This document shows positions 60,897 to 64,000 of a DNA stretch of 64,000 nt, piece after piece. Positions within the stretch are counted from its first letter, which is position 1. Every line of letters begins with the position of its first letter. Source of the DNA: Guptibacillus algicola (GTDB lineage: Bacteria; Bacillota; Bacilli; Bacillales; Guptibacillaceae); contig NZ_JAIVAF010000006.1 in the NCBI RefSeq assembly GCF_020171805.1, positions 124,001 to 188,000 of the forward strand, written 5' to 3'. The translations under genes and the position numbers were made by a program. Below the pieces are notes generated by a model. That model was not told the DNA's origin and did no database searches. It was given only the letters and a program-made list of their open reading frames with translations.

Positions 60897-62249
60897 ATGA
60901 AACAGTCACATAAAGTTATCTTACACCCTTTACTCGAGGAAACGGGACAAAACCAACTTATTATTCCAGAATTCCTTGCATCGAAGTGGCGCATTAAGAA
61001 TACGAACGTGTTATTTAACTGCGGATCTCTACAATACCCTGTTCACCTTGAGAGCTACGAAACAGACACTGATCAAGCGGTTTATTGCTCACCGGATATT
61101 CTATCGAGCCTCTACCTTCCTTCTGATGGCGTGCGTGTTCTCTTAACCTACTGTAAAGAAACAAACGCGATTAAGATAGGACCTATATTCTGCTTAGCTA
61201 CAAATGCCAGCGGAAATGAAGAACTTCCGTTTTCAGCATACACTGATTTTTGCGTAGAGATCGCAAAATTCTGCGAAGAACACCACATCTTTTTCTATGT
61301 AAATACCTTAAAAAACTGGGATGAAAACTCAGTGATCGGTAAGAGATGGCAAACTGATCAATGGATCGAATACACGCTCCCCTTACCTTCCATCATCTAT
61401 AATCGCATTCATTCAAGACGATTGGAGAACTCTAGCCAAATTAATAGCTTAAAGGAATTTTGGAGAAAGCATAACATACCTTATTTTAATGAAGCATTCA
61501 TAGATAAATGGGATGTTCATCAAATGCTCCTACTATACGAGGAAATAGCACCTTACCTCCCTGAAGCAGTTATGCTCGACTCCATGGATAGTTTGAATCA
61601 GATGATGAACCTGTACGATACCGTATACCTTAAACCAATTAACGGAAGTCAAGGAAGACATATTTATCGTATTAGCAAAAGTGACGATTGTTATTTACTT
61701 GGCTACTCGAGCTTTAGTGGAAACAAAACGTTAACATCTCATACCATATCAGGTCTATACCCCGCTATCCGGGCAAGAAGTAAACGCGTACCATACCTAG
61801 TCCAACAAGGGATTCCCCTCTTTGAAGTGGAGGATTGTCCCGTGGATTTTCGGATTCTTTGTTTGAAGGGTCCTGGAGATAAATGGAGGGTTGTTTCATC
61901 TGTAGCGCGCGTATCTCAATCGAGAGATCAATTCGTATCAAACATTGCTCGTGGGGGGTTATTAAAGTCAGTCGATGAAGTTCTAACACAATTTGATAAA
62001 GATTCTAGAAAACAAACTAAACGAATCCTTCCAGAGTTGGCGCTAGAAATATCACGAATCATCGATCGTGAAACAGAAGGAATGTATGGAGAGCTAGGGA
62101 TTGATTTAACCATAGACAAAGAAGGTCACCCGTGGATCATTGAAGTGAATACAAAACCTTCTAAAACCCCTGACAATCCTTCAAATAATCATTGCCGTCC
62201 GTCAGTCAAAGCATTGATTCAGTTCGTTTATTGGTTCACTTCTAACTAA
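60897..62249 (+). CDS. YheC/YheD family ATP-grasp protein, first copy (YheD-like)
   Basis: A 450-residue member of the YheC/YheD family, annotated in Bacillus as endospore coat-associated and carrying an ATP-grasp fold in its second half. An N-terminal strand-rich domain of about 170 residues precedes LPSIIYNRIHSRRLENS and the ATP-grasp motifs VYLKPINGSQGRHIYRI, VEDCPVDFRILCLKG, SNIARGGLL and ELGIDLTIDKEGHPWIIEVNTKP (metal-binding Glu and Asn). ATP-grasp enzymes ligate carboxylates to amines, but the substrate is unknown here. GAGGG precedes ATG at 60897, and a longer frame from 60864 lacks such a site. Its length fits B. subtilis YheD. Confidence 0.83.
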   Translation: MKQSHKVILHPLLEETGQNQLIIPEFLASKWRIKNTNVLFNCGSLQYPVHLESYETDTDQAVYCSPDILSSLYLPSDGVRVLLTYCKETNAIKIGPIFCLATNASGNEELPFSAYTDFCVEIAKFCEEHHIFFYVNTLKNWDENSVIGKRWQTDQWIEYTLPLPSIIYNRIHSRRLENSSQINSLKEFWRKHNIPYFNEAFIDKWDVHQMLLLYEEIAPYLPEAVMLDSMDSLNQMMNLYDTVYLKPINGSQGRHIYRISKSDDCYLLGYSSFSGNKTLTSHTISGLYPAIRARSKRVPYLVQQGIPLFEVEDCPVDFRILCLKGPGDKWRVVSSVARVSQSRDQFVSNIARGGLLKSVDEVLTQFDKDSRKQTKRILPELALEISRIIDRETEGMYGELGIDLTIDKEGHPWIIEVNTKPSKTPDNPSNNHCRPSVKALIQFVYWFTSN

Positions 62250-62261
62250 GAGAGGTGAAGA

Positions 62262-63314
62262 ATGGATACTTTCGGAATCATGCAAACCTCTTTTCGACAT
62301 GAGAAGAAATATGTACGTGAACTAGCACGAGCTGGTACAGCCTCTGGCTTTACTGTAGTACGCTTCCAACCTCACGGACATTTACGATCGACCATTCTAG
62401 GTCTTAAATATGACAGCTCCCGTGACCGTTGGAGAAGAACGACATTTCCGATTCCGGCTTTAATCTATGACCGCTGTTTTCATAACGCTCCTTCTAAACA
62501 AACACTTACGTTTATTAAAGAACTCAAAAAACAATCAAATACCACATTTCTTGGCTATGGGTTACCGGGAAAATGGGCCGTTTACAACAAATTAAAAACC
62601 GATACTATTTTAGCGCTACACCTTCCGGCAACGTTTCAGCTCAGCACACATACCGGAATAAGGGTTATTCACAACATACTAGAAGAAAAATCAGAAGTAC
62701 TATTAAAACCTCTCAACGGATCTCAAGGCAATGGCCTTGTCTATATTACGATGCACGATCATGGCTTTCATTCGCAAATCAATCATAAAGGAGACATTCT
62801 CCATCATAATTATGATACAACTAGATCTTTTCATAACTTTATTGAGAATTTAATCTCACAAAAAGACTATATCGCTCAGGAAATGCTTAACCTCCGCGAT
62901 AATCACAACAATCCATTTGACCGAAGAGTGGTGATGAAAAAACAAGGTGACTCATGGAAGGAACTTGGTCGTGCCACCCGTGTAGGTATGCCCCATTCGT
63001 TTGTTTCCAACCTTCATAGTGGCGGTGTGATTAAATTTAGTGATGATCTTGATCTATCGAAAGACGTGTTAGTTAGATCAGAAGAGCAAATTTCTCAGCT
63101 TTCATTAAGAACAGCGAAATTATTAGAGCTACATTTTCCACCTAAATTTGAGCTTGGGCTCGACTTTGGTATTGATCAAACAGGACATGTTTGGCTATTA
63201 GAAGCAAATTCAAAACCAGGTCACACAATTATCCAGGATAAACACGAGCTTCATTTCCTTCCTTTTCAATACTGTCGATACCTTCAGTCTCAAAAGAAAG
63301 GGGTTAACAAATGA
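62262..63314 (+). CDS. YheC/YheD family ATP-grasp protein, second copy (YheC-like)
   Basis: A 350-residue member lacking the long N-terminal domain of its neighbours, as in YheC. Sequence: IPALIYDRCFHNAPSK, TTFLGYGLPGKWAVYNKL, then the ATP-grasp core VLLKPLNGSQGNGLVYI, FDRRVVMKKQG, SNLHSGGVIKF and ELGLDFGIDQTGHVWLLEANSKPGH. AGAGAGGTG precedes ATG at 62262, 13 bases after the first copy. It overlaps the third copy by four bases (ATGA), so all three are one operon. Confidence 0.85.
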   Translation: MDTFGIMQTSFRHEKKYVRELARAGTASGFTVVRFQPHGHLRSTILGLKYDSSRDRWRRTTFPIPALIYDRCFHNAPSKQTLTFIKELKKQSNTTFLGYGLPGKWAVYNKLKTDTILALHLPATFQLSTHTGIRVIHNILEEKSEVLLKPLNGSQGNGLVYITMHDHGFHSQINHKGDILHHNYDTTRSFHNFIENLISQKDYIAQEMLNLRDNHNNPFDRRVVMKKQGDSWKELGRATRVGMPHSFVSNLHSGGVIKFSDDLDLSKDVLVRSEEQISQLSLRTAKLLELHFPPKFELGLDFGIDQTGHVWLLEANSKPGHTIIQDKHELHFLPFQYCRYLQSQKKGVNK

Positions 63315-64000
63315 TGATAGACCCATGTTTATTGAAGAAAGACACGACTTCCTCTGGTTGCCTTTATGTCCCGCCTTCAACATTTAAATCCTACGTTGAC
63401 AGGGTATCCTTTCCAAACAAGCTTTGTTTTGGATCTAGAACATCGTTCTGTTCTGTTTCTCCACACCCTGATAACAAAGAGGAATACATGATGTCAGAGG
63501 ACTTGTGGAAGATACTAGGTATTCCTAAAAAAACATCTGTTCATCTTTTTGAACATGGAGACTCTCTTCATATCGGTCCACTAATTGGCGTATTCACTGC
63601 TGGATTCACAAAAGATAGTATGCGACCTATTGGAGAACGCAGCATGTATTTTGCGAAATTATTAACTGCCGCTAGAAAATGCGGCGCGTTTGCATTTGTA
63701 TTTGGTGCACATCAAGTGGATTTTAAAGAGCAGACCATTAAAGGACTCACGTATAACAAAAAGGGATGGAGACAGATTAAAATTCCTCTTCCCGACGTCG
63801 TGTATGATCGTCTTCCAAATAGAAGCTCTGAATCGTTGGAACAAGTAGCTAAAACGAAACGCCTTCTTCAGTCTCAGCACCTCATACCATGGTTCAACCC
63901 AAGCTTCTTTGATAAATGGAAGGTTTTTGAGAAACTACAAGATGATGATGCTGTTCGTCACTACTTACCAGGAACAATTCTAAATCCAAAACAAGAAACC
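63311..64000 (+). CDS. YheC/YheD family ATP-grasp protein, third copy, truncated by window end
   Basis: Starting ATG at 63311 overlaps the stop of the second copy, and the frame is open to base 64000 (230 residues seen). The N-terminal domain (FPNKLCFGSRTSFCSVSP, EYMMSEDLWKILGIPKKTSVHLFEHGDSLHIGPLIGVFTAGF) corresponds to that of the first copy, followed by LPDVVYDRLPNRRSE and PWFNPSFFDKWKVFEKL. The ATP-grasp core would lie beyond the window. It is YheD-like, so the unit reads YheD-like, YheC-like, YheD-like. Confidence 0.82.
   Translation, partial: MMIDPCLLKKDTTSSGCLYVPPSTFKSYVDRVSFPNKLCFGSRTSFCSVSPHPDNKEEYMMSEDLWKILGIPKKTSVHLFEHGDSLHIGPLIGVFTAGFTKDSMRPIGERSMYFAKLLTAARKCGAFAFVFGAHQVDFKEQTIKGLTYNKKGWRQIKIPLPDVVYDRLPNRSSESLEQVAKTKRLLQSQHLIPWFNPSFFDKWKVFEKLQDDDAVRHYLPGTILNPKQET

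Overview
The window comes from a low-GC Gram-positive endospore-former of the family Bacillaceae. Evidence: AGGAGG-type ribosome binding sites with ATG, TTG and GTG starts, sigma-A and sigma-B type promoters, U-tailed hairpin terminators, and a gene order that follows, inverted, the yhfL-yhgE-hem-pbpF-ecs-hit-serC-trpP-hpr-prsA-yhaM/N/O-yhaP/Q-yheA/B/C/D stretch of the Bacillus subtilis chromosome as I remember it. It is ordinary chromosome: I see no prophage, transposase, CRISPR array, rRNA or tRNA. The species cannot be named from the sequence.

Layout. 1-1976: phenylacetyl-CoA epoxidase genes paaA, paaB and the start of paaC, with a clear sigma-A promoter and a palindrome over the transcription start. 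2002-4702: acyl-CoA ligase lcfB with a perfect match to the Bacillus FadR operator consensus, then lipoate ligase lplJ. 4854-8876: a small unknown gene, yhfI, a SorC-type regulator and transketolase. 8877-9354: gene-free stretch with a terminator and a dispersed palindromic repeat. 9355-11110: oligo-1,6-glucosidase with its own promoter and operator. 11136-14786: an orphan amino-acid ABC ATPase and a three-gene osmoprotectant ABC transporter with a sigma-B type promoter. 14891-19214: yhgE, yhgD and a membrane histidine kinase, with two matching 23-bp inverted repeats before yhgE. 19309-25123: hemEHY (coproporphyrin-type haem synthesis) and pbpF.

25210-30083 holds stress genes: haem monooxygenase hmoB, a PRC-barrel protein, a formate/nitrite-type channel, a lipid kinase, a DUF3243 gene, yfkM and a ferritin-like protein. 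Three transcription units here and the osmoprotectant operon have good sigma-B promoter matches, and the PRC gene has a perfect one. 30125-36925: ecsABC, a PCYCGC lipoprotein, a probable small RNA or leader, hit, a GGCT-like protein, serC and trpP. 37097-46943: an ABC1/UbiB-type kinase with a coupled 80-residue partner, several small membrane proteins, hpr/scoC, yhaH, yhaI, prsA, yhaL, an MFS transporter and the exoribonuclease yhaM. 47013-55336: a CssRS-like secretion-stress pair lying between yhaM and yhaNO, then the ABC exporter yhaPQ. 55423-64000: yhzD, a three-unit tandem array of about 120-bp structured repeats, dhaS, yhaX, a zinc-ribbon protein, yheA, yheB and three consecutive YheC/YheD-family ATP-grasp genes, the last cut by the window end.

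Themes: envelope and secretion quality control (prsA, ecs, Css-like pair, pbpF), transition-state and sporulation functions (hpr, kinase, yhaL, yheC/D), haem and iron handling (hemEHY, hmoB, ferritin-like) and general stress. The least explained items are the tandem structured repeat, the RNA ahead of hit, the paired yhgE operators, the palindrome before the FNT channel and the UbiB-like kinase with its small partner.
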